From Actinomycetota bacterium (GTDB lineage: Bacteria; Actinomycetota; Thermoleophilia; Solirubrobacterales; 70-9), in assembly GCA_005885405.1 (NCBI GenBank), contig VAYN01000011.1:29195-93194 (forward strand): 64,000 nt of DNA, read 5' to 3'. Below are positions 33,422 to 42,381 of the stretch, in pieces. Positions within the stretch are counted from its first letter, which is position 1; the number at the start of each line of letters is the position of its first letter. Under the pieces are notes generated by a model. It was not told where the DNA came from, made no database searches, and saw only the letters and a program-made list of their open reading frames with translations. Both the position numbers and the translations under genes were made by a program.

Positions 33422-35350
33422 TCAGCGACCGCGCCTTGCGATAGGCGACGACCGCCGGAACCGCCCGGCCGCGGCGCGCTTCAATCCGCGAGAGCACGAC
33501 CCAGGTGCGCCAGTTGGTCGACTCCCGTTCGGTCGCGGCACGGGCAGCGGCCGCTCCTGCAGGCGCGGGGTTGCCGCGAAGGGCTCGACGTTCTGGGCCG
33601 AGCGTGCGTCGGAGAGGGCTGCCGCGACGTCGCCTTCGTTTGCCTCGTCCTGGCTCTGGCGCACCAGCGAGGTGGCGGCGAGCGGGATCGCGATGACCGC
33701 CATCAAGGCCAGCGCGGCGACCACGACGGCGGCACGGGGCAGGGGCCGCAGCGGCGCCCCCTCGGGGGTGTCGTCGTAGTCGCGGAAGTCGGTTGCCACC
33801 AAGGTGCCCGCCAGCAGCAGCACCGCGATCGGGAGGACCGGGATCTGCCAGACCCAGTCGACGGAAGCCTGGACGAAGAAGGCGACGCAGGCGGCGAGGG
33901 CGGCGGCAAGCGCTGGGCGGCGCCAGGGCGCCGCTCTGGAGGAGACGACCGCGCCGGTCAGCAGGACCATGAGGACGAAGCTGAGGACGATGAGGAAGCC
34001 GACCACACCGAGCTCCCCCAGCACCTGCAGGTACATCGAGTGGGCGTCGACCACGGTTTCGTCGTCGCTGCCATCGCGGTTCCACCAGTATTCGTAGGTG
34101 CCGGCGCCGGTTCCGTCGAGGGGGCTCGAGCGCATCTCGCGGACAGCGGAGCTCCAGAGCGCGTAGCGGCTCTCGCCGGCGACGGTCCCGAGGCGGTCGG
34201 AGCCCCCGACCGGGGTGTCGCTCTCTTTGAATTCGCTCCAGGCGTCGGAGGCACGGCCCGGCGCTCCGGCTGCGAGGCCGATGACAAGGAGGAGGCAGAT
34301 CGAAACGGCTAGCGCCGCCAGCGAGAAACCCCGCGAGGGGACCGACCAGCCCGGTCGCTCGACGTCGCGGGTGGCGAGGGTGAGGAGGGTGACCATCACC
34401 CCGATCACCGCGCAGACGACGACGGCGAGGAGAAGGATGTCGCCGCCCTGGTCACGCAGGGCGCCGTTGGCGACGCCGTGGACCAGGGCGTCCTTGGAGG
34501 AGGCGGCGGCAATCAGGATCGCGCCGCCGGCGCCGGCAATGGCTGCGACCACAAGCTTCGGCAGGCGGTCTGAGGTGAAGGCGAAGAAAGCGACAACGCC
34601 GATCACCGCGGCGCCGATGCCGCCGCGCGAGAGGGTGAAGTAGATCGTCAGCATCAGCGCCGGCAGCGCCGCCGCGGCGAGGCCGCGGACAAGGGGGAAC
34701 CTTGCGTCGGTCGCCAGCTGCAGGAGGAGGGGGAGGCCGATCGCGATCAGGCAGGCAAGCCCGTTCCAGTAGTCAAGGGGGTAGGAGAGCCGTTCTGCGG
34801 AGCCCGGGAGGAAGGCCGCGGTCTGGTAGATCTCGTCGCCGAACCAGCTTGGGTGCAGGCGTGAGAGCAGGGCGACCAGGGCCACCACGCCGATCCCCGC
34901 TCCGACCGCCGCGACCATCCGCCGAGCGCTGTCCTGGTGTCGGGCGAGGATCGCCAGGGCGAAGAAGCCGAGATAGCTGCTGAGGCGAGCGACCTCGGTG
35001 AAGCTCCTCTCCGAGCTCTCGGTCCAGTTCAGGCTGAGGGCGGTCCAGGCGAGAAAGCCGGCGAAGATCGCGATCGCTGCCAGGGCGGTGGCGGAGGGGC
35101 GGCGGCGCGGCAAGGCGCCGACGAGGACGGTCCCGAGCAGGACCCACCAGGCGACAATCCCCACCTGGCTGTAGACAAGAGCGTCGTAGCCGCCCCCTTC
35201 GAGGCCGAGGTAGACGACGGCGACGAAGCCGAGCAGCCAGGTGAGAGCGATGTCCCAGGAAAGGCGCGGAGCCGCGCTACCATCCGCCGCCCCTGATTCC
35301 TTTCCTGGCGCCGCATCGCTGAGTGGAATCTTGTGTTCGGAGATAGACAT
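33422..35350 (-). CDS. O-antigen ligase-like polymerase with frameshifted C-terminus
   Basis: 642 residues, 10 or more membrane segments, Wzy_C-type core: FTLSRGGIGAAVIGVVAFFA, GTGAGTYEYWWNRDGSDD and VDAHSMYLQVLGELGVVGFL. After SDARSAQNVEPFAATPRLQ the frame turns into an Arg/Pro-rich tail ending at 33422. The expected continuation, a TPR-like helix pair (AARAATERESTNWRTWVVLS, ending LNPRSELFRR), is encoded in another frame down to 33393. A deletion of some 40 bases that is not a multiple of three near 33550-33565 explains this. The start ATG overlaps the divergent ATG at 35349. Confidence 0.8.
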   Translation of the reverse strand: MSISEHKIPLSDAAPGKESGAADGSAAPRLSWDIALTWLLGFVAVVYLGLEGGGYDALVYSQVGIVAWWVLLGTVLVGALPRRRPSATALAAIAIFAGFLAWTALSLNWTESSERSFTEVARLSSYLGFFALAILARHQDSARRMVAAVGAGIGVVALVALLSRLHPSWFGDEIYQTAAFLPGSAERLSYPLDYWNGLACLIAIGLPLLLQLATDARFPLVRGLAAAALPALMLTIYFTLSRGGIGAAVIGVVAFFAFTSDRLPKLVVAAIAGAGGAILIAAASSKDALVHGVANGALRDQGGDILLLAVVVCAVIGVMVTLLTLATRDVERPGWSVPSRGFSLAALAVSICLLLVIGLAAGAPGRASDAWSEFKESDTPVGGSDRLGTVAGESRYALWSSAVREMRSSPLDGTGAGTYEYWWNRDGSDDETVVDAHSMYLQVLGELGVVGFLIVLSFVLMVLLTGAVVSSRAAPWRRPALAAALAACVAFFVQASVDWVWQIPVLPIAVLLLAGTLVATDFRDYDDTPEGAPLRPLPRAAVVVAALALMAVIAIPLAATSLVRQSQDEANEGDVAAALSDARSAQNVEPFAATPRLQERPLPVPRPNGSRPTGAPGSCSRGLKRAAAGRFRRSSPIARRGR

Positions 35351-35933
35351 GGATGATTCGAGAAATTTCTTGGTTTTGGTGATGGTCCTGGCGGCGGCGC
35401 TAATGGCGCCCGCGGCGGCGACCGCTGCCGCGATCGTGCCACCGGGCAACTCGGCAGTTAACCAGTACACCCAGACCATTCCCACGTCGAAGGGGAACAA
35501 AGAGGTTCGACAGGAGGGCCACGGCTCCCCCTCTAAGACCCTCGGTCACTCGGCTACGAAGAAGCTTCAGAAGCAGGGCAAGGATGGCAATGCCACGGCT
35601 GAGCTGGCTGCGGCCGGCGCCCCCGCGAGCGCCGGAGCGGCCAGCGGGTCCGGCTCAGGCAGCAGCGGCGGTGAAAACGGCGGCGGCTCGACCGCAGGCG
35701 GCGGCTCCGCAACTGGGCCCGGCGGCTCCGGCACCCAGGGCTCGAGCGGCCTCGACGGCTCGAAAGCCGTCGCCAGCGCCGACGAGGGCAAATCCGGGGT
35801 CGGGCAGGTTCTGGGCGAGGTGACCGGCACTTCATCGTCGGGAGACCTCGGGCTGTGGCTGCCGCTGGCGATCATTGCGGCCTGCGCTTGGTGCGCCGCT
35901 TACTTCTGGCGCCATCGACGGACTGCTGCCTGA
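35349..35933 (+). CDS. Secreted Gly/Ser-rich protein with C-terminal membrane anchor
   Basis: 194 residues: N-terminal signal (FLVLVMVLAAALMAPAAATA), a polar region containing SVNQYTQTIPTSKGN-like sequence, a Gly/Ser-rich low-complexity stretch (about residues 95-150), and a C-terminal hydrophobic helix LWLPLAIIAACAWCAAYFW followed by RHRR. The design is that of a surface protein anchored by a C-terminal helix. Its ATG shares bases with the divergent polymerase start. It runs directly into the glycosidase-like gene five bases on. Confidence 0.65.
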   Translation: MDDSRNFLVLVMVLAAALMAPAAATAAAIVPPGNSAVNQYTQTIPTSKGNKEVRQEGHGSPSKTLGHSATKKLQKQGKDGNATAELAAAGAPASAGAASGSGSGSSGGENGGGSTAGGGSATGPGGSGTQGSSGLDGSKAVASADEGKSGVGQVLGEVTGTSSSGDLGLWLPLAIIAACAWCAAYFWRHRRTAA

Positions 35934-35937
35934 GAGC

Positions 35938-37410
35938 TTGAAGAACGCGAATCCATCCCGCGCCCGGCGCTTGCGCAAGCGGTCGCTGCTACTGGTCCTG
36001 ACGACCGTCGTCGCTCTGGCCAGCCTGGCGGGTTCGGCCTCGGCCGGCCCGAAGACGATGCTCACCGGCATCTCCGGCCTCTACAACTTCGGCCCCGAGG
36101 CGATGACCCAGTCCAGCTCGGCAGGCGCCCAGTTCCTGCGGATCGTGATCCCGTGGCGAGCGGTTGCGCCGAAGAACAAGCCGGACAGCTGGAACCCGAG
36201 CGACCCCGCCGACCCCGCTTATAACTGGCGGGAAACCGACGAACGCTTCAGCAAAGCGGTGGCTGCCGGCTTCATCCCCTTCGGCCTTGTCACCGAATCG
36301 CCCGCCTGGGCCGAACGCTGCAAGCCGGAAACATCGGTCTCCACTTGCAACCCCGACCCCGACGCGTTCGCCGAGTTCGCCCACGCCGCGGCGGTGCGCT
36401 ACAGCGGCAACTTCCGTGGCCTGCCCCGGGTCCAGTACTGGCAGCCGATCAACGAGCCCAACCTCAGCCTCTTCTTCAACCCGCAGTACGGCGAGAACGG
36501 CAAGCCAGTCTCCGCAGACCTCTACCGGGTGCTGCTGAACCGGTTCTCGGCGGCGGTCAAGGCCGTCGACCCCTCCAACCTCGTCGTCGGCGGCGGGCTC
36601 GGGCCCGTGGCCGTAAGGCCGTTCACGGTCGGCCCGATGCAGTTCACCCGGCAGCTGCTCTGCATGGAAGGGACGAGCAAGCCGAAAAAGACGAAAGGGA
36701 GCTGCGAAGGCGGGGTTCACTTCGACGTCTTCGACATCCACCCGTACACGACCGGGGGTCCCAACCACAAGGGACGCGGCAACGACGTCCAGATGGGCGA
36801 TCTCGGCAAGCTGCAGACGCTGCTGAAGGCGGCGAAGAAGGCCGGGCGGATCGTCAACTCGGGTCGCTCGGTGCCACTCTGGATCACCGAGTTCTCCTGG
36901 GACACCAAGCCTCCGGACCCGGGCGGCCTGGCGATGAAGATCACCAGCCGCTGGATCCCAGAAGCGATGTACCGCGCTTGGCAGGCGGGGGTGAGCGCCT
37001 TCTTCTGGTACAGCCTCTACGACGACCCACCGCACCCGTCGTTCAAAGCCTCGATCCAGTCGGGCCTGTACTTCGCCGGCCCCACCGTCGCCGAGAACAC
37101 GCCGAAGGAAATCCTCTTCGCCTACCGCTTCCCGTTTGTCGCCTACCCCGAAAAGAAGGGCCTCAGCTTCTGGGGTCGGACCTTCGGCGGCAGGCCCGGG
37201 ACCGTCTCGATCCAGACCTTCGAGAAAGGCAAGTGGCACAAGGTCGCGACCGCCAAGGCCCCCCCCGGCGGCATCTTCAAGGGGATCGTTAAAGGGAGCG
37301 CCTACGGCGCCGACAAAAAGGGCGCGGTGCGGGCGGTGTTTGCAGGCGAACCCTCCCTGGCGTTCAAGATGAAGCCGGTCAAAGAATTCATCCACCCGCC
37401 GTTCGGGTAG
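35938..37410 (+). CDS. Secreted glycoside hydrolase, clan GH-A type (GH5/GH39-like)
   Basis: 490 residues from the TTG at 35938. Signal peptide: RKRSLLLVLTTVVALASLAGSASA. TIM-barrel signatures: YWQPINEPNLSLFFNP with the acid/base Glu after Asn, VFDIHPYTTGG, and VPLWITEFSWDTKPP with the nucleophile Glu. The last 80 residues form a sheet domain. An earlier in-frame start (35875) lies inside the preceding gene, so the TTG five bases past its stop is preferred. Likely role: hydrolysis of exopolysaccharide or a plant or cell-wall glycan; substrate not predictable. Confidence 0.82.
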   Translation: MKNANPSRARRLRKRSLLLVLTTVVALASLAGSASAGPKTMLTGISGLYNFGPEAMTQSSSAGAQFLRIVIPWRAVAPKNKPDSWNPSDPADPAYNWRETDERFSKAVAAGFIPFGLVTESPAWAERCKPETSVSTCNPDPDAFAEFAHAAAVRYSGNFRGLPRVQYWQPINEPNLSLFFNPQYGENGKPVSADLYRVLLNRFSAAVKAVDPSNLVVGGGLGPVAVRPFTVGPMQFTRQLLCMEGTSKPKKTKGSCEGGVHFDVFDIHPYTTGGPNHKGRGNDVQMGDLGKLQTLLKAAKKAGRIVNSGRSVPLWITEFSWDTKPPDPGGLAMKITSRWIPEAMYRAWQAGVSAFFWYSLYDDPPHPSFKASIQSGLYFAGPTVAENTPKEILFAYRFPFVAYPEKKGLSFWGRTFGGRPGTVSIQTFEKGKWHKVATAKAPPGGIFKGIVKGSAYGADKKGAVRAVFAGEPSLAFKMKPVKEFIHPPFG

Positions 37411-38518
37411 GGGACGCGGCCGCCAGGGCTGGCGTCAGCGTCTCAAGGAGCTGGGTGTAGATCGGGCGGCGCGGGGTGACGCCGAAGGCGGCGATGCTGC
37501 GCTGCTCGTGGGCAGCCCACTTGACCAGCAGGATGAGGATGGTGTCGTCGAGGGCCTGACCCTCGAGGCCGAGCTCGGCGAGTGGGCCGAGAACGTCGCC
37601 GAAGGAGGGGTTCTCGCCCCGCAGCAGCGCCTCGATCACGCCCGCGTCGGGCTCCTCTCCGGCGTGGGTGACGGCGAGGAAGAGTAGGTCGAGGCCGCGT
37701 AAGCTCGCCTCGCTGCACCACTCCCAGTCGATCGCGGCGATCCCGCTTTCCGTCTCCACCAGGTTCTTCGGCTGCAGGTCGCCGTGGCAGGGACCGGAGG
37801 GCTGGGTCGCCAACCGCTCCAGCGCCTCGTCAAGGAGGCCTCGCAGCGCACTCGGAGCGGCCTCGACGAAGTCGGCGTCCTCGCGCCATTCGGCCGTCGC
37901 TTCCAAGGGCGGAGCCTCCTGCCGCGAGTAGGAGACGACGTAGTCGGCTGCCTGCTTCCACCACTGGGCGGCTGAACCGGTCAGCGGCGTTCCCTCGACC
38001 TTGCCCTCGAGCACCCAGAGGGTGTCGCGCTCCCGCGCGTGGGCGAGGACCGGTGGGATCCTGCCCACACCCGGGGCGGCGAGGATCCGTTCGCGGGCAG
38101 CCGGCGCCGCCAGTTGGGCCTCGGAGGGGCCGATGTAGGCGTGGAGGACGGCATCGCCGCAGTCCCAGATGTAGTGCGGCCGGGTCCCCCACGAGACGGG
38201 CAGCGGCTTGGCGTTCCTGTCCTTCAGCGCCTCGGCGATCGGGCCCGGGGGATGGGCCGAGGTGACCTCGGGGGAGACCCATTGCAGGCGGCGGGTGAAG
38301 CCCTGGAGCAGACCGACCGCGAAGTCCCAGGACTCGCGCCAGGCGCGCCGGTCCCGTTTGCGCAGGGCCGTGAAGTGGGCATGGAGGATCGCGTGTCCGT
38401 AGGCGGCGATCAGGCGCGGCGAGCGCGAGCGGCGCAGCATTCGGCCGGCGCCGAAGCCGTAGGGGTGGCGGGAGGCGGCGATCTCCTCGTCGCTCTTGGT
38501 CGGGTGGTAGACGATCAT
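37388..38518 (-). CDS. Glycosyltransferase C-terminal segment fused to an APH-type kinase domain
   Basis: 376 residues. The first 75 or so (MIVYHPTKSDEEIAASRHPY, GFGAGRMLRRSRSPRLI) are the C-terminal tail normally found on the GT2 protein encoded just upstream. The rest is an aminoglycoside/choline-kinase-like phosphotransferase with the Brenner motif CHGDLQPKNLVET and the metal-binding Asp in IAAIDWEWCSEASLRGLD. The ATG at 38518 overlaps the stop of the upstream gene as ATGA. Either a GT2-kinase fusion was split by a frameshift, or the tail moved to the kinase. The kinase may phosphorylate a sugar of the polysaccharide. Confidence 0.75.
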   Translation of the reverse strand: MIVYHPTKSDEEIAASRHPYGFGAGRMLRRSRSPRLIAAYGHAILHAHFTALRKRDRRAWRESWDFAVGLLQGFTRRLQWVSPEVTSAHPPGPIAEALKDRNAKPLPVSWGTRPHYIWDCGDAVLHAYIGPSEAQLAAPAARERILAAPGVGRIPPVLAHARERDTLWVLEGKVEGTPLTGSAAQWWKQAADYVVSYSRQEAPPLEATAEWREDADFVEAAPSALRGLLDEALERLATQPSGPCHGDLQPKNLVETESGIAAIDWEWCSEASLRGLDLLFLAVTHAGEEPDAGVIEALLRGENPSFGDVLGPLAELGLEGQALDDTILILLVKWAAHEQRSIAAFGVTPRRPIYTQLLETLTPALAAASPTRTAGG

Positions 38519-39087
38519 CTCGGCCGGTCGAGGAGGCGCCAAATCAGGTCGGTCTCCTCGCCGGCGACGCCGATCGCCCCGGGGCCGGTGCGCAGGTCGA
38601 AGCCGCCCATCTCGGCCAGCGCCTGGCGTTGGAAGGCCATGTTCCCGCCCGAGCCAACCACCCAGGGAAGGGCATCCGGCTCGAAGACCCGGGTCTCACC
38701 GAAGTCGGTGGGGCAGTGCGGCCGCCCGTCCTCCCCGAACGGTTCGATCGGGCCGAAGGCGGCGTCGACCTCGGCCAGCCCCTCGACCACCTTGCCGATC
38801 CAGGTCGGGTCGACCACCTCGTCGTCATCGATGTAGGCGACGATCGGCGCCGTTGCCCTCTCGGCGCCGCGGTTCCGCGCGTAGGAGACGCCGACCGGCC
38901 GGATCGCCTCGACGATCACCCCGGGCGGAACCTCGGGCAGCTCTTCGCCCTGCCAGACGAGGATCACCTCGGCCGCGGTGGCGCAGGAGCGGGCGGACTC
39001 GAGGACAGAATCGACGGCGGCGCGCCAGTCGGGGCGGTCGCCGAGGGAGGGGATCACCACGCTGACGTTTGCCATCGGACTTTTCAT
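38515..39087 (-). CDS. Family 2 glycosyltransferase lacking its C-terminal tail
   Basis: 190 residues: MANVSVVIPSLGDRPDW at the N-terminus, GVSYARNRGAERATAPIVAY, the IDDDEVVDPTW DxD-type motif, GGNMAFQRQALAEMGGFDLR and EETDLIWRLLDR, where it stops. In related proteins the chain continues as a tail with a VYHPTKS motif, which here begins the next gene in another frame. Start at Met of MKSPMANVS (39087) or at 39075. Divergent from the GT2 gene at 39138. Confidence 0.8.
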   Translation of the reverse strand: MKSPMANVSVVIPSLGDRPDWRAAVDSVLESARSCATAAEVILVWQGEELPEVPPGVIVEAIRPVGVSYARNRGAERATAPIVAYIDDDEVVDPTWIGKVVEGLAEVDAAFGPIEPFGEDGRPHCPTDFGETRVFEPDALPWVVGSGGNMAFQRQALAEMGGFDLRTGPGAIGVAGEETDLIWRLLDRPR

Positions 39088-39137
39088 CGGCAGAAACGGC
39101 GTGGAATCCGCGCCCTGCAACGCTACTGTACCTGCCC

Positions 39138-40130
39138 GTGAACGCCGCCCCGCTGCCGTCGATGACGGTCGTCGTACCCACCTATCGCCGCCGGGACGCC
39201 GTGGTCCGGTTGCTGCAGACGTTGATCGACGAGCTGCGCGACGAGCAGGTCGCCGCCGGCGTCGACCTGCTGGTGATGGTCGACGGATCCCACGACGGCA
39301 CCTTGGAGGCGGTCCAAGCGCTGGAGAGCCCGGTGCCGCTGCGGGCGCTCTTCCACGAGAACGCGGGCCGGGCCGCCACCCGCAACCGCGGGCTCGACGA
39401 GGCCGGTGGGGAGATCGTCTGGTTCGTCGACGACGACATGGTGCCGACCGATGGGCTGTTGGCCCGCCACCGGCGCGGTCATTCTGGGCCGGAGGCGCGC
39501 TTCATGATGGGCCCCTGCCTGCACCCGCCCGACGGGGCCGAGATCACGGGCCCGATCCGCGAGTACGCGGAGCAGTGGTTCGGGGCGCTCGCCGAGGCCG
39601 GCGAGGTGACCAAAGCCTTCGACTTCTCCGTCGCCAACACCAGCGGGCCGCGCTCGCTCTGGATCGAGGTCGGCGGCTTCGACGAGCGGCTCAGCGGCTG
39701 GGGCGGCGAGGACTATGAGATCGGCCTGCGGATCATCGATCGCGGCATCCCGGTCCTCTTCGATCCCGAGGCGATCGCCTGGCACCACCAGTTGCGGACT
39801 GTGCGCGAATTCTGCGCCGACCGCTACGAGCAGGGTCGCAACTTCGTCCGCATCGCCCGCCTCCACCCCGATTCGGTCGAGGAGATGATCCCGGAGATGC
39901 GGAGCGGCCGCGCCCTGCGGTTGCTGCACCGTTTCAGCGCCGGCCGGCCGCGCCGCTACGCGGTCGGGGCAAAAGCGCTGACGCTGGGGGCGGAGGCCGA
40001 GGCGCGGGTGGCTCGCGACGGGGGAGGGCGCCTGCTCGACCTCGCCCAGATGGCCAGCCAGATCGCCGGCGTTGCCGAGCTCGATCCCGACGGCGCCTTG
40101 GTCGAGCGCTACTTCGCCGGAACCAGCTGA
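39138..40130 (+). CDS. Family 2 glycosyltransferase
   Basis: 330 residues from the GTG at 39138. MTVVVPTYRRRDAVVRLLQT, NAGRAATRNRGLDEAGGEIV, WFVDDDMVPTD (DxD), and the conserved GGFDERLSGWGGEDYEIGLR that binds acceptor. C-terminal helices about 230-330. The gene is followed two bases later by the deacetylase, so GT2-deacetylase-flippase form a plus-strand operon. Confidence 0.86.
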   Translation: MNAAPLPSMTVVVPTYRRRDAVVRLLQTLIDELRDEQVAAGVDLLVMVDGSHDGTLEAVQALESPVPLRALFHENAGRAATRNRGLDEAGGEIVWFVDDDMVPTDGLLARHRRGHSGPEARFMMGPCLHPPDGAEITGPIREYAEQWFGALAEAGEVTKAFDFSVANTSGPRSLWIEVGGFDERLSGWGGEDYEIGLRIIDRGIPVLFDPEAIAWHHQLRTVREFCADRYEQGRNFVRIARLHPDSVEEMIPEMRSGRALRLLHRFSAGRPRRYAVGAKALTLGAEAEARVARDGGGRLLDLAQMASQIAGVAELDPDGALVERYFAGTS

Positions 40131-40131
40131 G

Positions 40132-40785
40132 TTGCTGCGGTCCCCGATCCGAACCCTGCTGATGCGGCGGGCGCAGCCGCGCCACCAGGTACCCGAGCCC
40201 GGGACCTTCGCCCTCACCTTCGACGACGGCCCCGACGAGCGCTTCACTCCGCAGGTGCTCGACCTGCTCGCCGAGCGCGGGGTGCCTGCCACCTTCTTCG
40301 TCGTCGGTCGCAGCGTCGAGAAGCACCCGGAGCTGGTGCGGCGGATCGTCGCCGAGGGTCACGGCCTCGGCTCCCACACCTGGTCCCATCCCGAGCTGCT
40401 CGGCCTGTCCTTCGCTCAGCTGCTGCGCGAGTGCCGCCGCGGCCGGCGGGCGGTCGAGCGCGCCGCCGGCCGTCCAGTTCCCGACTATCGGCCCCCGAAA
40501 GGTCACTGGGATGGGCGCGGGGCGACCGCTGCGACCGCGCTGGGGCTCCGCCCCTGGGTCTGGACGCAGGACCCGCGGGACTGGGAGCCGGGGGCGAGCG
40601 CGGAGGGGATCGTCGCCGCGCTCGAGGGCCTGGGCTCAGGCGACGTGGTCCTCCTCCACGATGGCATCCAGTCGGCCCCGGACCCGGCATCGGCCGACCG
40701 CTCGGCGACCGTTGCCGCCCTCGGGCCGCTGCTGGACCTGGCGGCGGCCCGCGACCTGCGACCGGTCCGGCTGGAGGCGCCTTGA
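40132..40785 (+). CDS. Polysaccharide deacetylase (NodB homology, CE4)
   Basis: 217 residues. The five NodB motifs are present: FALTFDDGPDERFTPQ (catalytic Asp and metal Asp), GSHTWSHPELLGLS (metal His pair), RPPKGHWDGR, WTQDPRDWEPG and VVLLHDG. It removes N- or O-acetyl groups from a glycan. No signal peptide is seen, so it may act on the cytoplasmic side on lipid-linked precursors, or the N-terminal LLRSPIRTLLMRR may weakly tether it. Start TTG 40132; ATG 40162 would also keep all motifs. Confidence 0.86.
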   Translation: MLRSPIRTLLMRRAQPRHQVPEPGTFALTFDDGPDERFTPQVLDLLAERGVPATFFVVGRSVEKHPELVRRIVAEGHGLGSHTWSHPELLGLSFAQLLRECRRGRRAVERAAGRPVPDYRPPKGHWDGRGATAATALGLRPWVWTQDPRDWEPGASAEGIVAALEGLGSGDVVLLHDGIQSAPDPASADRSATVAALGPLLDLAAARDLRPVRLEAP

Positions 40786-42347
40786 ACTACGTGCCCGGCG
40801 AGCGCCAGGAGGTCGAGTCCGAGATCGGCGATGCCGCTGCCGCGACCACCGGCCGCTCGGTAGCCCGCGGCGGCGCCTGGCTGCTCTTCGCCCGCTTCGT
40901 CCCCCAGATCCAGATCCTGGTCATCTCCGTCGTCGCGGCCCACTACCTGGGCCCGGACCTGATGGGGCGGCAGAGCTTCATCTCCTTCGTCGTCAGCTCC
41001 GTTGTCATCCTCGCCACCGCCGGCCTGCCCGGGGGCCTCAACCGCTTCGTCGCCGAGCTGCAGGGGGCGCGCCTGGGTGGGGTCGCCCGCTCTCTCTTCT
41101 GGTGGACCTGGCGGATCGAGGCAGTGATGGCGGTGCTCGCGGCGGTCGGCATCGGCGCCGCGGCTGCGGCCGGAGCCGAGCCGCAGGCGGCCTGGATCTT
41201 CGCCGCCCTCGCCTGCGCCTTCTCGGTGATGCAGACGGTGCCGGCGGCGCTCCTGGTTGGGATGCAGCGCTGGCGCAACGCCACCATCGCCGGCCTCACC
41301 ACCGGCGTCCTCAGCATCCCGGCGACGATCGGGGTGCTGGCCGCCGGCGGGGGGGTGACCGGGTTCTTTGTCGTCGAGGCGGTAATGGTCCTCTTCAACC
41401 TCGTCTGGATCGGGATCCTCGGCCGCAACGCGCTGGTTGACCTGCCGCCGCGGGAAGCCGTCCCCGGAAAATACCGCCGGGACTTCTTCCGCTTCGCGGG
41501 CGCGACGACGCTCTTCAGCGTGATCGAGCTGGTGGTCTGGAAACGGTCGGAGTTCGTCTTCCTCGCCGCCTACTCGACCGACGCCCAGATCGCCATCTAC
41601 TCGATCGCTTTCGCAGCCGCCAACGCGCTGACGCGGATGCCGGAGGTGATCACCGCGGTGACGATGCCGGCCGTGGCGACGCTGGCCGGCGCCGGCCAGC
41701 ACGACCGCATCAGGTCCGGCTACTGGCGCGGGATGCGGATGCTGATCCTGGTCACCCCGGTGGTCGCGATCGGCGCCGCGGCGCTCGGCCCGGAAGTGCT
41801 GGAAGCCGTCTACGGCAGCGACTACTCCGGCGTGCGGCCGGTCTTCCTGATCCTGATGGCGCCGCTGATGGTGATGCCGCTGCTCTCGATGACCCAGGCG
41901 GTCCTCTACGCCCTCGGCAAGCTGCGCTTCCTGATCGTCGTCGGCATCGCGGCTACCTTCGTCAACATCGGCCTCGACCTGCTGCTGATCCCGTCCTACG
42001 ACGCCGTCGGCGCCGGTCTGGCCAACGCCGGCGCCCAGCTTGCGGCGGGTGTGCCCGGGCTGATCTTCGTTGGTCGGATGCTTGGCCCCGTCGGGATGTC
42101 AGCCGGGGTCGTCATCCGTAGCCTCGCGACGGCCGGCTTGATGGGTGCGGCCGCCTACGGTGCGCTGGTCGCGGTTGGGGGGATGATCGGCGTCCTGGTC
42201 GGGCTGGTGGCGGGGGGCCTCGTCCTCTTTGCCGCCGGTAGGCTGCTGAAGCCCCTTTCCGCCGATGACGCCGATTGGGTCAGGGGACTGGGCGAGCACC
42301 GGCTCCTAGATCTGGGCGCTCGCTGGTTCTCCCCGGCAAAGTCGTAG
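40782..42347 (+). CDS. Wzx-like polysaccharide flippase (second of two)
   Basis: 521 residues with 12-14 hydrophobic segments, MATE/flippase superfamily: HYLGPDLMGRQSFISFVVSS, RSEFVFLAAYSTDAQIAIYS. The TTG at 40782 overlaps the deacetylase stop as TTGA; GTG 40791 is an alternative. It is a paralogue of the protein at 16892-18457, with which it shares domain order, the RQSFI segment and a C-terminal SADDADWVRG. Having two flippases and two polymerases suggests two repeat-unit systems in one region. Confidence 0.86.
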   Translation: MNYVPGERQEVESEIGDAAAATTGRSVARGGAWLLFARFVPQIQILVISVVAAHYLGPDLMGRQSFISFVVSSVVILATAGLPGGLNRFVAELQGARLGGVARSLFWWTWRIEAVMAVLAAVGIGAAAAAGAEPQAAWIFAALACAFSVMQTVPAALLVGMQRWRNATIAGLTTGVLSIPATIGVLAAGGGVTGFFVVEAVMVLFNLVWIGILGRNALVDLPPREAVPGKYRRDFFRFAGATTLFSVIELVVWKRSEFVFLAAYSTDAQIAIYSIAFAAANALTRMPEVITAVTMPAVATLAGAGQHDRIRSGYWRGMRMLILVTPVVAIGAAALGPEVLEAVYGSDYSGVRPVFLILMAPLMVMPLLSMTQAVLYALGKLRFLIVVGIAATFVNIGLDLLLIPSYDAVGAGLANAGAQLAAGVPGLIFVGRMLGPVGMSAGVVIRSLATAGLMGAAAYGALVAVGGMIGVLVGLVAGGLVLFAAGRLLKPLSADDADWVRGLGEHRLLDLGARWFSPAKS

Positions 42348-42381
42348 CGAGACCCGCAGCGTTGTCGAGGGCGACTGCATA

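Noticed and set aside
35989-37395. 468-codon antisense frame in the glycoside hydrolase gene
   Set aside because: The sense strand has signal peptide and catalytic motifs; the antisense is low-information Val/Arg/Gly sequence.
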